The notes below the pieces were generated by a model. It saw only the letters and a list, made by a program, of their open reading frames with translations, was not told the DNA's origin and ran no database searches. A stretch of 64,000 nucleotides of DNA from Vibrio sp. RE88 (lineage in GTDB: Bacteria; Pseudomonadota; Gammaproteobacteria; Enterobacterales; Vibrionaceae): the NCBI RefSeq assembly GCF_013113835.1, contig NZ_VTYQ01000016.1, positions 1 through 64,000 of the forward strand, written 5' to 3'. The stretch's first letter is position 1; each line of letters begins with the position of its first letter. The translations under genes and the position numbers were made by a program. Positions 34,797-42,974 of this stretch are shown here, piece by piece.

Positions 34797-35037
34797 GTAA
34801 CAAAGTGGTCAAAAACTTCCTTTTAGGAAAATTTGGACGAATAAGCCATTAAAAATCCATTAAAGGAGAATTCTGACTAGGAATTAATCAAGATTAGCCC
34901 TACTCCCCTACGCAATATCTGGGTATACTTGATTGTTATTTTCATTATATTAATGTGCTGAAAGTGATAGAAATCGCCATGACTACGGCGAACATTTGAT
35001 CAATAACAGCAACAGAAGAATCGCGCGAACCTGACTT
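34797..35037 (+). other. Intergenic region before glyQ
   Basis: No gene is visible. A TATACT at 34924-34929 is a possible -10 for glyQ, but I see no convincing -35. I see no T-box or other recognised riboswitch here. Confidence 0.4.
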
Positions 35038-35961
35038 ATGCAAAAATACGATATCAAAACCTTCCAGGGAATGATCCTCGCGCTGCAGGATTATTGGGCT
35101 CAAAATGGTTGTACCATTGTTCAACCGCTAGATATGGAAGTGGGTGCGGGTACCTCTCACCCAATGACTTGTCTACGAGCGCTTGGCCCAGAGCCAATGT
35201 CTACAGCTTACGTACAACCTTCACGTCGTCCGACCGATGGCCGTTACGGTGAAAACCCTAACCGTCTTCAGCACTACTACCAATTCCAAGTAGCGCTAAA
35301 ACCATCGCCGGACAATATTCAGGAGCTGTACCTAGGTTCTCTAGAAGTACTTGGTGTCGATCCTCTGGTTCACGACATTCGTTTCGTCGAAGATAACTGG
35401 GAAAACCCAACGTTAGGCGCATGGGGCCTAGGCTGGGAAGTGTGGCTAAACGGCATGGAAGTGACTCAGTTTACGTACTTCCAGCAGGTTGGCGGCCTTG
35501 AATGTAAACCAGTAACCGGTGAGATCACTTACGGTATCGAGCGTCTCGCTATGTACATCCAAGAAGTAGACTCAGTTTACGATCTCGTCTGGAACATCGC
35601 TCCAGACGGCAGCAAAGTCACTTACGGTGACATTTTCCACCAAAACGAAGTGGAGCAGTCAACGTACAACTTCGAGCACGCGGACGTCGATTTCCTATTC
35701 ACTTTCTTCGACCAATGTGAAAAAGAAACCAAAGAACTGCTTGAGCTTGAGAAGCCACTGCCGCTTCCAGCTTACGAACGCATTCTTAAAGCGGGTCATG
35801 CATTCAACATTCTTGATGCACGCAAAGCTATCTCGGTAACAGAACGCCAGCGTTACATCCTTCGTATCCGCAACCTGACTAAATCGGTTGCAGAAGCGTA
35901 CTACGCATCACGTGAAGCTCTTGGCTTCCCAATGTGTAAGAAAGAAGGCGAGGAGAAGTAA
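35038..35961 (+). CDS. glyQ: Glycyl-tRNA synthetase alpha subunit
   Basis: Catalytic subunit of the alpha2beta2 bacterial glycyl-tRNA synthetase. The 307-residue class II protein shows the motif region TSHPMTCLRALGPEPMSTAYVQ-type sequence (about 38-60), RRPTDGRYGENPNRLQHYYQFQV (about 62-84) and GLECKPVTGEITYGIERLAMY. glyS follows after 2 bp. Leucine codons shift toward CTA/CTT, as in the other highly expressed genes here. Confidence 0.98.
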   Translation: MQKYDIKTFQGMILALQDYWAQNGCTIVQPLDMEVGAGTSHPMTCLRALGPEPMSTAYVQPSRRPTDGRYGENPNRLQHYYQFQVALKPSPDNIQELYLGSLEVLGVDPLVHDIRFVEDNWENPTLGAWGLGWEVWLNGMEVTQFTYFQQVGGLECKPVTGEITYGIERLAMYIQEVDSVYDLVWNIAPDGSKVTYGDIFHQNEVEQSTYNFEHADVDFLFTFFDQCEKETKELLELEKPLPLPAYERILKAGHAFNILDARKAISVTERQRYILRIRNLTKSVAEAYYASREALGFPMCKKEGEEK

Positions 35962-35963
35962 TC

Positions 35964-38030
35964 ATGGCAAAAGAATTTCTAATTGAACTGGGTACAGAAG
36001 AGCTACCACCAACGCAACTTCGCACCCTAGCGGAAGCGTTCGCAGCTAACTTCGAAGCGGAACTTAAAGGTGCAGACCTAGCACACGAAGGCGTGAAATG
36101 GTACGCCGCTCCTCGTCGTCTAGCACTTAAAGTTACTGCATTGGCTGAAGGCCAAGCGGACAAAGTGGTTGAGAAACGTGGACCAGCAGTTTCTGTCGCA
36201 TTCGATGCGGACGGTAACGCGACGAAAGCCGCTCAAGGTTGGGCGCGTGGTAACGGCATAACTGTTGAACAAGCTGACCGTCTAGTAACAGACAAAGGCG
36301 AATGGCTTCTTTTCAAACAAGAAGTGAAAGGCCAAGCAACATCTGAAATCGTTGTCGACCTAGCAGCTAAAGCACTGGGTAACCTACCTATTGCGAAGCC
36401 AATGCGTTGGGGTAACAAGACTACTCAGTTTATCCGCCCAGTTAAAACACTGACTATGCTAATGGGCTCTGACCTTATCGAAGGTGAAATCCTTGGCGTT
36501 GCATCAGATCGCACTATCCGTGGTCACCGCTTCATGGGTGAACAAGAGTTCACTATCGAATCTGCAGAGCAATACCCAGCGATCCTAGAAGAGCGCGGTA
36601 AAGTGATGGCAGATTACGAAGCACGTAAAGCCATCATCCTTGCTGACTCGCAAAAAGCAGCGGCTGCCGTTGGCGGTGTTGCTGATCTAGAAGATGACCT
36701 AGTTGAAGAAGTAACGTCTCTGGTTGAATGGCCAGTGGTACTGACTGCGAAGTTCGAAGAAGAGTTCCTAAAGGTGCCTTCTGAAGCGCTGGTTTACACC
36801 ATGAAAGGTGACCAGAAGTACTTCCCAGTGTATGACGAGAACAAGAAGCTACTGCCAAACTTCATCTTCGTTTCTAACATCGAATCGAAAGAGCCTCGCT
36901 ACGTCATCGAAGGTAACGAGAAGGTAGTACGTCCACGTCTAGCGGATGCTGAGTTCTTCTTTAACACTGACCGTAAGCGTCCTCTTATCGACCGCCTGCC
37001 TGAACTAGAGCAAGCGATCTTCCAGAAGCAGCTTGGTACTATCAAAGACAAGACTGACCGCATCACAGAACTTGCTGGCTACATCGCTGAGCAGATCGAT
37101 GCTGACGTTGAGAAATCTAAGCGTGCAGGTCTGCTAGCCAAATGTGACCTAATGACATCTATGGTATTCGAATTTACCGATACTCAAGGTGTAATGGGCA
37201 TGCACTATGCGACTCACGATGGTGAAGACGAGCAAGTTGCACTGGCACTTTACGAGCAGTACATGCCTCGTTTCGCCGGTGACGAACTGCCAAGCACTGG
37301 CATCTCATCTGCTGTAGCAATGGCTGACAAGCTAGATACGATCGTTGGTATCTTCGGTATTAGCCAAGCACCTAAGGGGTCTGACCCATTCGCACTTCGT
37401 CGTGCATCACTAGGTGTGCTACGTATCATCGTAGAAAACGGCTACAACCTAGACCTAACAGATTTGATTGCTAAGGCAAAATCTCTGTTTGGTGACCGTT
37501 TGACCAACGACAACGTAGAAGCTGACGTAATCGACTTTATGCTCGGTCGTTTCCGCGCATGGTACCAAGATGCTGGTTTCAGCGTGGATATCATTCAAGC
37601 GGTACTGGCGAATCGTCCAACTAAGCCTGCAGACTTTGACCAACGTGTTAAAGCGGTTTCTCACTTCCGTGAACTGGAAGCGGCAGAAGCACTAGCCGCA
37701 GCGAACAAACGTGTAGGTAACATCCTAGCGAAATTCGACGGTGAGCTAGCAGCAGACATCGACCTTGCGCTTCTACAAGAAGACGCAGAGAAAGCACTGG
37801 CAGAAAGTGTTGAAGTGATGACAGAAGCGCTAGAGCCAGCGTTCGCAACGGGTAACTACCAACAAGCGCTAAGCAAGCTTGCAGACCTGCGCGAGCCAGT
37901 CGATTCATTCTTCGACAACGTCATGGTAATGGCAGATGACGAAGCGCTGAAGAAGAACCGTCTAACGCTACTGAACAACCTGCGCAACCTATTCCTACAG
38001 ATCGCGGATATTTCACTTCTACAGAAGTAA
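35964..38030 (+). CDS. glyS: Glycyl-tRNA synthetase beta subunit
   Basis: Large tRNA-binding subunit, 688 residues (E. coli 689), with FLIELGTEELPP at the N-terminus, the HD-like region and a C-terminal anticodon-binding domain (about 580-680). It carries the same strong CTA leucine preference as glyQ. Ends at a clear intrinsic terminator. Confidence 0.98.
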   Translation: MAKEFLIELGTEELPPTQLRTLAEAFAANFEAELKGADLAHEGVKWYAAPRRLALKVTALAEGQADKVVEKRGPAVSVAFDADGNATKAAQGWARGNGITVEQADRLVTDKGEWLLFKQEVKGQATSEIVVDLAAKALGNLPIAKPMRWGNKTTQFIRPVKTLTMLMGSDLIEGEILGVASDRTIRGHRFMGEQEFTIESAEQYPAILEERGKVMADYEARKAIILADSQKAAAAVGGVADLEDDLVEEVTSLVEWPVVLTAKFEEEFLKVPSEALVYTMKGDQKYFPVYDENKKLLPNFIFVSNIESKEPRYVIEGNEKVVRPRLADAEFFFNTDRKRPLIDRLPELEQAIFQKQLGTIKDKTDRITELAGYIAEQIDADVEKSKRAGLLAKCDLMTSMVFEFTDTQGVMGMHYATHDGEDEQVALALYEQYMPRFAGDELPSTGISSAVAMADKLDTIVGIFGISQAPKGSDPFALRRASLGVLRIIVENGYNLDLTDLIAKAKSLFGDRLTNDNVEADVIDFMLGRFRAWYQDAGFSVDIIQAVLANRPTKPADFDQRVKAVSHFRELEAAEALAAANKRVGNILAKFDGELAADIDLALLQEDAEKALAESVEVMTEALEPAFATGNYQQALSKLADLREPVDSFFDNVMVMADDEALKKNRLTLLNNLRNLFLQIADISLLQK

Positions 38031-38055
38031 TATCTCGAACAATATAGGTTCTATG

Positions 38056-38088
38056 AAGCCCAACTCCTCGGAGTTGGGCTTTGTTTTT
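38056..38088 (+). terminator. glyQS terminator
   Basis: AAGCCCAACTC / GAGTTGGGCTT stem (11 bp), loop CTCG, then TGTTTTT. Confidence 0.9.
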
Positions 38089-38254
38089 ATCAGTGACGGA
38101 ATTTTGTGCTTTGCCTCGTAATCACATTAAGGTATGTTCAGGGATTACCCGATTATCCATAGACCACTATGCTCAAGGTGAGTCTTGGAATTACTAGCTT
38201 CGACTAGTAACTATTACACTTAAAGCAATCACAATGAATTAGGTATAACTACAA

Positions 38255-39505
38255 ATGCAATTCTCTAAGTTTGGTGAAAAATTCAATCAGTATTCCGGTA
38301 TCACGCGTTTAATGGATGACTTAAACGACGGCCTGCGCACGCCAGGTGCGATCATGCTCGGAGGTGGTAACCCAGCCGCTATTCCAGCCATGCTCGAATA
38401 CTTTCGCCAAGCCAGTGAGGAGATGCTCGCCAACGGGGACCTCGTGGCCGCCATGGCCAACTATGATGGCCCGCAAGGCAAAGACGCGTTTGTAAAAGCT
38501 CTGGCTAAGCTATTAAAAGACACTTATGGCTGGAACATATCAGAAAAAAACATCAGCCTGACCAACGGCAGTCAGAGCGGCTTCTTTTATCTGTTCAACC
38601 TGCTGGCGGGTAAGCAGCCAGATGGCTCGCATAAGAAAATCTTACTGCCTTTAGCGCCTGAATACATTGGCTACGGCGATGCAGGCGTTGATGAAGATAT
38701 CTTTGTCTCTTACCACCCAGAAATTGAAATGCTCGACAATGGCCTGTTTAAATACCATGTTGACTTCGAACAGCTCAAAGTCGATGACTCGGTTGCCGCC
38801 ATTTGTGCATCACGCCCAACCAACCCCACCGGTAACGTGCTCACTGATGAAGAAATCCATAAACTGGATAAACTGGCGCGCGAAAATAACATTCCGCTCA
38901 TCATCGACAATGCCTATGGTCTGCCATTCCCGAATATCATCTTTGAAGATGTTCAGCCGTTCTGGAACGAAAACACCATCCTATGTATGAGCCTGTCTAA
39001 ACTCGGCCTTCCGGGTGTACGTTGCGGGATTGTGATTGCCAGTGAAGAAGTGACTCAGGCCATGACCAATATGAATGGCATCATCAGTTTGGCTCCTGGG
39101 AGCCTTGGCCCAGCATTAGGCCATCATATGATTAAGAATGATGACCTGCTGAACCTCAGCACCAATGTTATCAAGCCGTTTTATAAGCAAAAATCTCAGC
39201 GAGCTGTCGAACTGCTGCAAACCGCCATCACTGACTCACGTTTTCGCATTCACAAACCGGAAGGGGCAATCTTCCTATGGCTTTGGTTTGATGAGCTGCC
39301 AATCACCACTATGGAGCTTTATCAAAGGCTGAAAGCACGCGGTGTGTTAATCGTGCCAGGCGAGTACTTCTTTATTGGTCAGAAAGATGACTGGGAGCAC
39401 GCACACCAATGCCTGCGCATGAACTACGTTCAAGAAGACGACATGATGCAGAAAGGCATCAAGATTATTGCTGAAGAAGTCAAGAAAGCGTATCAGGAAG
39501 CCTAA
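38255..39505 (+). CDS. avtA: Valine--pyruvate transaminase
   Basis: PLP aminotransferase (class I fold) interconverting valine and alanine with their oxo acids. The 416-residue protein matches E. coli AvtA, with the N-terminal MQFSKFGEKFNQYSGITRLM-like start, LTNGSQSGFFYLFNLL (cofactor phosphate region, about 102-117), SRPTNPTGNV (about 187-196) and the PLP lysine in MSLSKLGLPGVRCGI (about K250). AGGTAT precedes the ATG. The functional link to ilvE is metabolic; it is a separate transcript. Confidence 0.94.
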   Translation: MQFSKFGEKFNQYSGITRLMDDLNDGLRTPGAIMLGGGNPAAIPAMLEYFRQASEEMLANGDLVAAMANYDGPQGKDAFVKALAKLLKDTYGWNISEKNISLTNGSQSGFFYLFNLLAGKQPDGSHKKILLPLAPEYIGYGDAGVDEDIFVSYHPEIEMLDNGLFKYHVDFEQLKVDDSVAAICASRPTNPTGNVLTDEEIHKLDKLARENNIPLIIDNAYGLPFPNIIFEDVQPFWNENTILCMSLSKLGLPGVRCGIVIASEEVTQAMTNMNGIISLAPGSLGPALGHHMIKNDDLLNLSTNVIKPFYKQKSQRAVELLQTAITDSRFRIHKPEGAIFLWLWFDELPITTMELYQRLKARGVLIVPGEYFFIGQKDDWEHAHQCLRMNYVQEDDMMQKGIKIIAEEVKKAYQEA

Positions 39506-39529
39506 ATAAACTGCTCCGGTTAGATCAAA

Positions 39530-39554
39530 AAAGAGCACCTAGATGGTGCTCTTT
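39530..39554. terminator. Terminator between avtA and ibpA
   Basis: AAAGAGCACC / GGTGCTCTTT, 10 bp with a 5-nt loop. The T-run is long on the minus strand (six T) and short on the plus strand, so it mainly ends ibpA but may serve both convergent genes. Confidence 0.82.
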
Positions 39555-39611
39555 CACTCTTATTCCCGATCTATTTGGCTAGTTAAAGCCAGTGGTTCCT
39601 AATGTGACGGG

Positions 39612-40046
39612 TTAACCTTCGATTAGGTTCTTACCACCAATCGCAATCTTACGTGGTTGCATCGCCTCTGGAATTTCGCGCTCTAGGTCAATGTGCAGCA
39701 GACCATTTTCCATGCTTGCACCGACGACTTTTACATAGTCTGCTAGCTGGAATTTACGCTCGAAGTCGCGCTCTGCGATACCTTGATATACGTATTGCTT
39801 CTCTTCTTCTGATTTACGCTCACCCTTAACAATCAGCATGTTTTCTTTTTGAGTAAGGTCTAGCTGCTCTTCAGCAAAACCTGCAACTGCCATAGTAATA
39901 CGGTAGTTGTTTTCATCTTTTTGCTCGATATTGTATGGAGGGTAACCGCCAGAAGTGTTCTTCGAAGTGTTCGCTTCCATCATGTTGAATAGACGATCGA
40001 AGCCGATTGCGTTGCGGTAAAGTGGAGTGAAATCTACAGTTCTCAT
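39612..40046 (-). CDS. ibpA: Small heat-shock protein (IbpA/Hsp20 family)
   Basis: ATP-independent holdase that binds unfolding proteins. The 144-residue protein has the family start MRTVDFTPLYRNAIGFDRLF, an alpha-crystallin domain (about 38-125) with PPYNIEQKDENNYRIT, GERKSEEE and the ERDFERKFQLADYV block, and a short C-terminal tail with the IAIGG region. ATG 40046 matches the family; the frame continues in phase to another ATG at 40133. Expression is probably controlled by sigma-32 and by a ROSE-like thermometer in the leader. Confidence 0.93.
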   Translation of the reverse strand: MRTVDFTPLYRNAIGFDRLFNMMEANTSKNTSGGYPPYNIEQKDENNYRITMAVAGFAEEQLDLTQKENMLIVKGERKSEEEKQYVYQGIAERDFERKFQLADYVKVVGASMENGLLHIDLEREIPEAMQPRKIAIGGKNLIEG

Positions 40047-40150
40047 AATGCTATCCTCATAGTAAGCAATAGTCTTAGCCGTGAGTTTGCGCGGATCTAT
40101 CTTGTACAGGTCCTTGCCGACTAAGGGATTCATTCACTACTCCTCGGGTT
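40047..40150 (-). promoter_or_regulatory. ROSE-like RNA thermometer in the ibpA leader
   Basis: On the minus strand the ribosome site AGGAT (40053-40057) is preceded by TTGCT (40065-40069), the hallmark ROSE pairing UUGCU/AGGAU with a G-G mismatch. CTTAGTC (about 40118-40124) and GGCTAAG (about 40073-40079) can close an outer multi-branched structure. ibpA leaders in other gammaproteobacteria carry ROSE elements of about this length. Confidence 0.75.
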
Positions 40151-40155
40151 CTGTT

Positions 40156-40182
40156 AACTCTGGGACCTAGTGTCGAATCAAG
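40156..40182 (-). promoter_or_regulatory. Possible sigma-32 promoter of ibpA
   Basis: Minus strand CTTGAT (40177-40182), 12 bp, CCCAGAGTT (40156-40164) loosely resembles CTTGAA-N13-15-CCCCATnT. Initiation near 40150 gives a leader of about 104 nt, the length of the thermometer. Confidence 0.5.
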
Positions 40183-40375
40183 TTCAATTGTGTGCCTCTA
40201 AAGTCATCCTCTCCTGAGCGATACTTTGTTGGCGGTTAGTGAGGTTCTGTTTCTTCTCTCTTGAGCAAGACAGCCTTCCTCTTCACAACTAGATATGTGG
40301 ATAACTCAAATTAGTTTCAAGGGATTATTTTCAATTATTTCGCCAAACCAATATTTTTCAATACCTTACAGACAC

Positions 40376-40404
40376 AAAAAAGCACCACCAATAGGCAGTG
40401 CTTT
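40376..40404 (-). terminator. gyrB terminator
   Basis: Minus strand AAAGCACTGCC / GGTGGTGCTTT with loop TATT and six T. It lies about 140 bp after the gyrB stop, so the gyrB mRNA has a 3' untranslated region of about 165 nt. Confidence 0.8.
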
Positions 40405-40444
40405 AAATACAATGAAGCCATCAATTTAATTGCTTCGAGGCTAA

Positions 40445-40528
40445 GTTAGTTCGCATTAGTTCAAGTGAGGCGCACGCAGCATACAAGTGTATGTGAGTAC
40501 GCCGAACGCAGAAATCATGCGAAATAAC
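40445..40528. repeat. 84-bp imperfect palindromic element
   Basis: Outer arms GTTAGTTCGCAT (40445-40456) and ATGCGAAATAAC (40517-40528) are inverted repeats with one mismatch. An inner palindrome at 40469-40503 pairs GGCGCACGCAGCATAC with GTATGTGAGTACGCC with few mismatches. Size and architecture resemble ERIC-like or MITE-type intergenic repeats. Only one copy is in this window. It falls in the gyrB 3' untranslated region. Confidence 0.7.
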
Positions 40529-40543
40529 GACGCATCGTAGTGA

Positions 40544-42961
40544 TTAAACGTCTAGGTTTGCTACTTTCAGCGCATTCTCTTCGATAAAGTTACGACGCGG
40601 TTCTACTTGGTCACCCATTAGTGTCGTAAACAGCTGATCTGCACCAACTGCATCTTCAATCGTAACCTGCATCATACGGCGCGTTTCTGGGTCCATTGTC
40701 GTTTCCCAAAGCTGCTCTGGGTTCATCTCACCCAGACCTTTGTAGCGCTGTAGGCTTAGGCCACGACGTGACTCTTTGATTAACCAGTTCAGTGCATCAA
40801 CGAAGCTTGAAACAGGCTGAGTACGTTCACCACGCTTGATGTAGGCGCCTTCTTCAATCAGGCCGTTAAGCGCTTCTGACAGATCGGCCAGCTTACCGTA
40901 TTCTTTCGAGTTAATCAGATCAATACTCAGTGCATGCTCATGCGTCACACCATGAGTACGTACAACAATCTTAGGTAGGTTTAAACCAAGCTCTGCATGT
41001 TGTTCTACTTCAAAGCTGTACTGGCTCGCACCCACTTCTTTAGCATTAAGCTGCTCGACCAGCTGTTTAGTCCACGCTTCAACGGCTGCTGCATCGTGGC
41101 ACTGCTCAGCGGTCAGACGCGGTGTGTAGATAAGCTCATGAACCAATGCGTGTGGGTAGCGACGGCTCATGCGCTCCACCAGCTTAATACCTGAGTTGTA
41201 TTGCTTAACAAGGCTTTCTAGTGCTTCACCCGATAGGGCTGGCGCTTCTGCGTTTACGTGCAGAGATGCATTGTCTAATGCTAATGCCACTTGGTATTGG
41301 CTCATTGCATCTTCATCTTTGATGTACTGCTCTTGTTTGCCTTTCTTCACTTTGTAAAGTGGTGGCTGAGCGATGTACACGTAACCGCGCTCGATAAGCT
41401 CTGGCATTTGACGATAGAAGAAGGTCAATAGTAGTGTACGGATGTGCGAACCATCGACATCCGCATCGGTCATGATGATGATGTTGTGGTAGCGCAGTTT
41501 ATCTGGGTTGTATTCGTCACGACCGATACCACAGCCAAGTGCGGTGATAAGCGTTGCAACCTCTTGTGAAGAGAGCATCTTATCGAAACGCGCTTTCTCA
41601 ACGTTAAGGATTTTACCTTTCAGTGGAAGAATCGCTTGGTTCTTACGGTTACGGCCTTGTTTTGCGGAGCCGCCTGCCGAATCACCCTCCACTATGTATA
41701 GTTCAGAAAGTGCTGGGTCTTTTTCCTGACAGTCAGCCAGCTTACCTGGCAGACCCGCTAGGTCTAACGCGCCTTTGCGGCGAGTCATTTCACGAGCTTT
41801 ACGCGCCGCTTCACGAGCACGCGCCGCATCGATAATCTTGCTACAAACCGTCTTGGCTTCCGTTGGGTGCTCAACTAGGAATTCAGATAGCTTTTCACCC
41901 ATCACAGATTCAACGGCTGACTTCACTTCCGAAGACACTAGCTTATCTTTGGTTTGGCTTGAGAACTTAGGATCCGGCACCTTAACCGAAATAACAGCAG
42001 TTAGGCCTTCACGTGCATCATCACCTGAAGTGGCGGTTTTTGCTTTCTTCGAGAAACCTTCTTTGTCCATGAACGAGTTCAGTGTACGTGTTAACGCAGC
42101 ACGGAAACCCGCTAGGTGCGTACCACCATCGCGTTGAGGGATATTGTTGGTGAAACAGTAGATGTTTTCCTGGAAACCATCGTTCCACTGCATCGCTACT
42201 TCAACGGCAATACCATCTTCACGCTCAGCATTGAAGTGGAATACTTTCTCGATGATCGGCGTCTTGTTAGTGTTTAAGTGTTCTACGAATGCTTGAATAC
42301 CACCTTCGTACATGAAGTGGTCACTCTTGTCTTCTTCACGCTCATCAGCCAGCTTGATCGAGACACCTGAGTTAAGGAACGAAAGTTCGCGCAGACGTTT
42401 AGCCAGAATATCGTAATGGAATTCAGTGTTAGAGAAGGTTTCTTCACTAGGCCAGAAACGGATTTCCGTACCCGTTTTGTCCGTTTCACCAATCACAGCA
42501 AGTGGCGCTTGCGGCTCACCGTGGTGATAAGTTTGCGTATGGATTTTGCCACCGCGGTGAATGGTCAGAGTCACTTGCTTAGACAGTGCGTTTACTACCG
42601 AAACACCTACACCGTGCAGACCACCCGATACTTTGTACGAGTTGTCATCGAACTTACCACCTGCGTGCAGAACCGTCATGATAACTTCTGCTGCCGAAAC
42701 ATTCTCTTCCGGGTGCATTTCGGTCGGGATACCACGACCGTCATCGCGTACCGATACTGAGCAATCCTCATGAATCGTCACGATGATGTCTTTACAGTGA
42801 CCCGCTAACGCTTCATCAATTGAGTTATCCACCACCTCAAAAACCATGTGGTGTAGACCGGTACCATCGTCCGTGTCGCCGATGTACATCCCCGGACGCT
42901 TACGTACTGCATCCAGGCCCTTTAGTACTTTAATACTCGATGAATCGTAATTTTCAGACAT
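40544..42961 (-). CDS. gyrB: DNA gyrase subunit B
   Basis: ATPase subunit of gyrase. The 805-residue protein has the GHKL ATPase domain (DNSIDEALAGHC, DDGRGIP, GGLHGVGVSVVNAL, about 45-125), a transducer domain, the TOPRIM domain with EGDSAGGSAKQGRNR (about 424-438) and DADVDGSHIRTLL (about 498-510), and the C-terminal QRYKGLGEMNPEQLWETTMDP-type tail. Length is that of E. coli GyrB (804). Distal gene of dnaA-dnaN-recF-gyrB, 13 bp after recF. Confidence 0.98.
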   Translation of the reverse strand: MSENYDSSSIKVLKGLDAVRKRPGMYIGDTDDGTGLHHMVFEVVDNSIDEALAGHCKDIIVTIHEDCSVSVRDDGRGIPTEMHPEENVSAAEVIMTVLHAGGKFDDNSYKVSGGLHGVGVSVVNALSKQVTLTIHRGGKIHTQTYHHGEPQAPLAVIGETDKTGTEIRFWPSEETFSNTEFHYDILAKRLRELSFLNSGVSIKLADEREEDKSDHFMYEGGIQAFVEHLNTNKTPIIEKVFHFNAEREDGIAVEVAMQWNDGFQENIYCFTNNIPQRDGGTHLAGFRAALTRTLNSFMDKEGFSKKAKTATSGDDAREGLTAVISVKVPDPKFSSQTKDKLVSSEVKSAVESVMGEKLSEFLVEHPTEAKTVCSKIIDAARAREAARKAREMTRRKGALDLAGLPGKLADCQEKDPALSELYIVEGDSAGGSAKQGRNRKNQAILPLKGKILNVEKARFDKMLSSQEVATLITALGCGIGRDEYNPDKLRYHNIIIMTDADVDGSHIRTLLLTFFYRQMPELIERGYVYIAQPPLYKVKKGKQEQYIKDEDAMSQYQVALALDNASLHVNAEAPALSGEALESLVKQYNSGIKLVERMSRRYPHALVHELIYTPRLTAEQCHDAAAVEAWTKQLVEQLNAKEVGASQYSFEVEQHAELGLNLPKIVVRTHGVTHEHALSIDLINSKEYGKLADLSEALNGLIEEGAYIKRGERTQPVSSFVDALNWLIKESRRGLSLQRYKGLGEMNPEQLWETTMDPETRRMMQVTIEDAVGADQLFTTLMGDQVEPRRNFIEENALKVANLDV

Positions 42962-42974
42962 GAGTTATCTTCCA

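Noticed and set aside
38191..38210. TTACTAG / CTAGTAA inverted repeat upstream of avtA as a terminator
   Set aside because: AT-rich 7-bp stem with no T-run, well after the glyQS terminator; no role can be supported.
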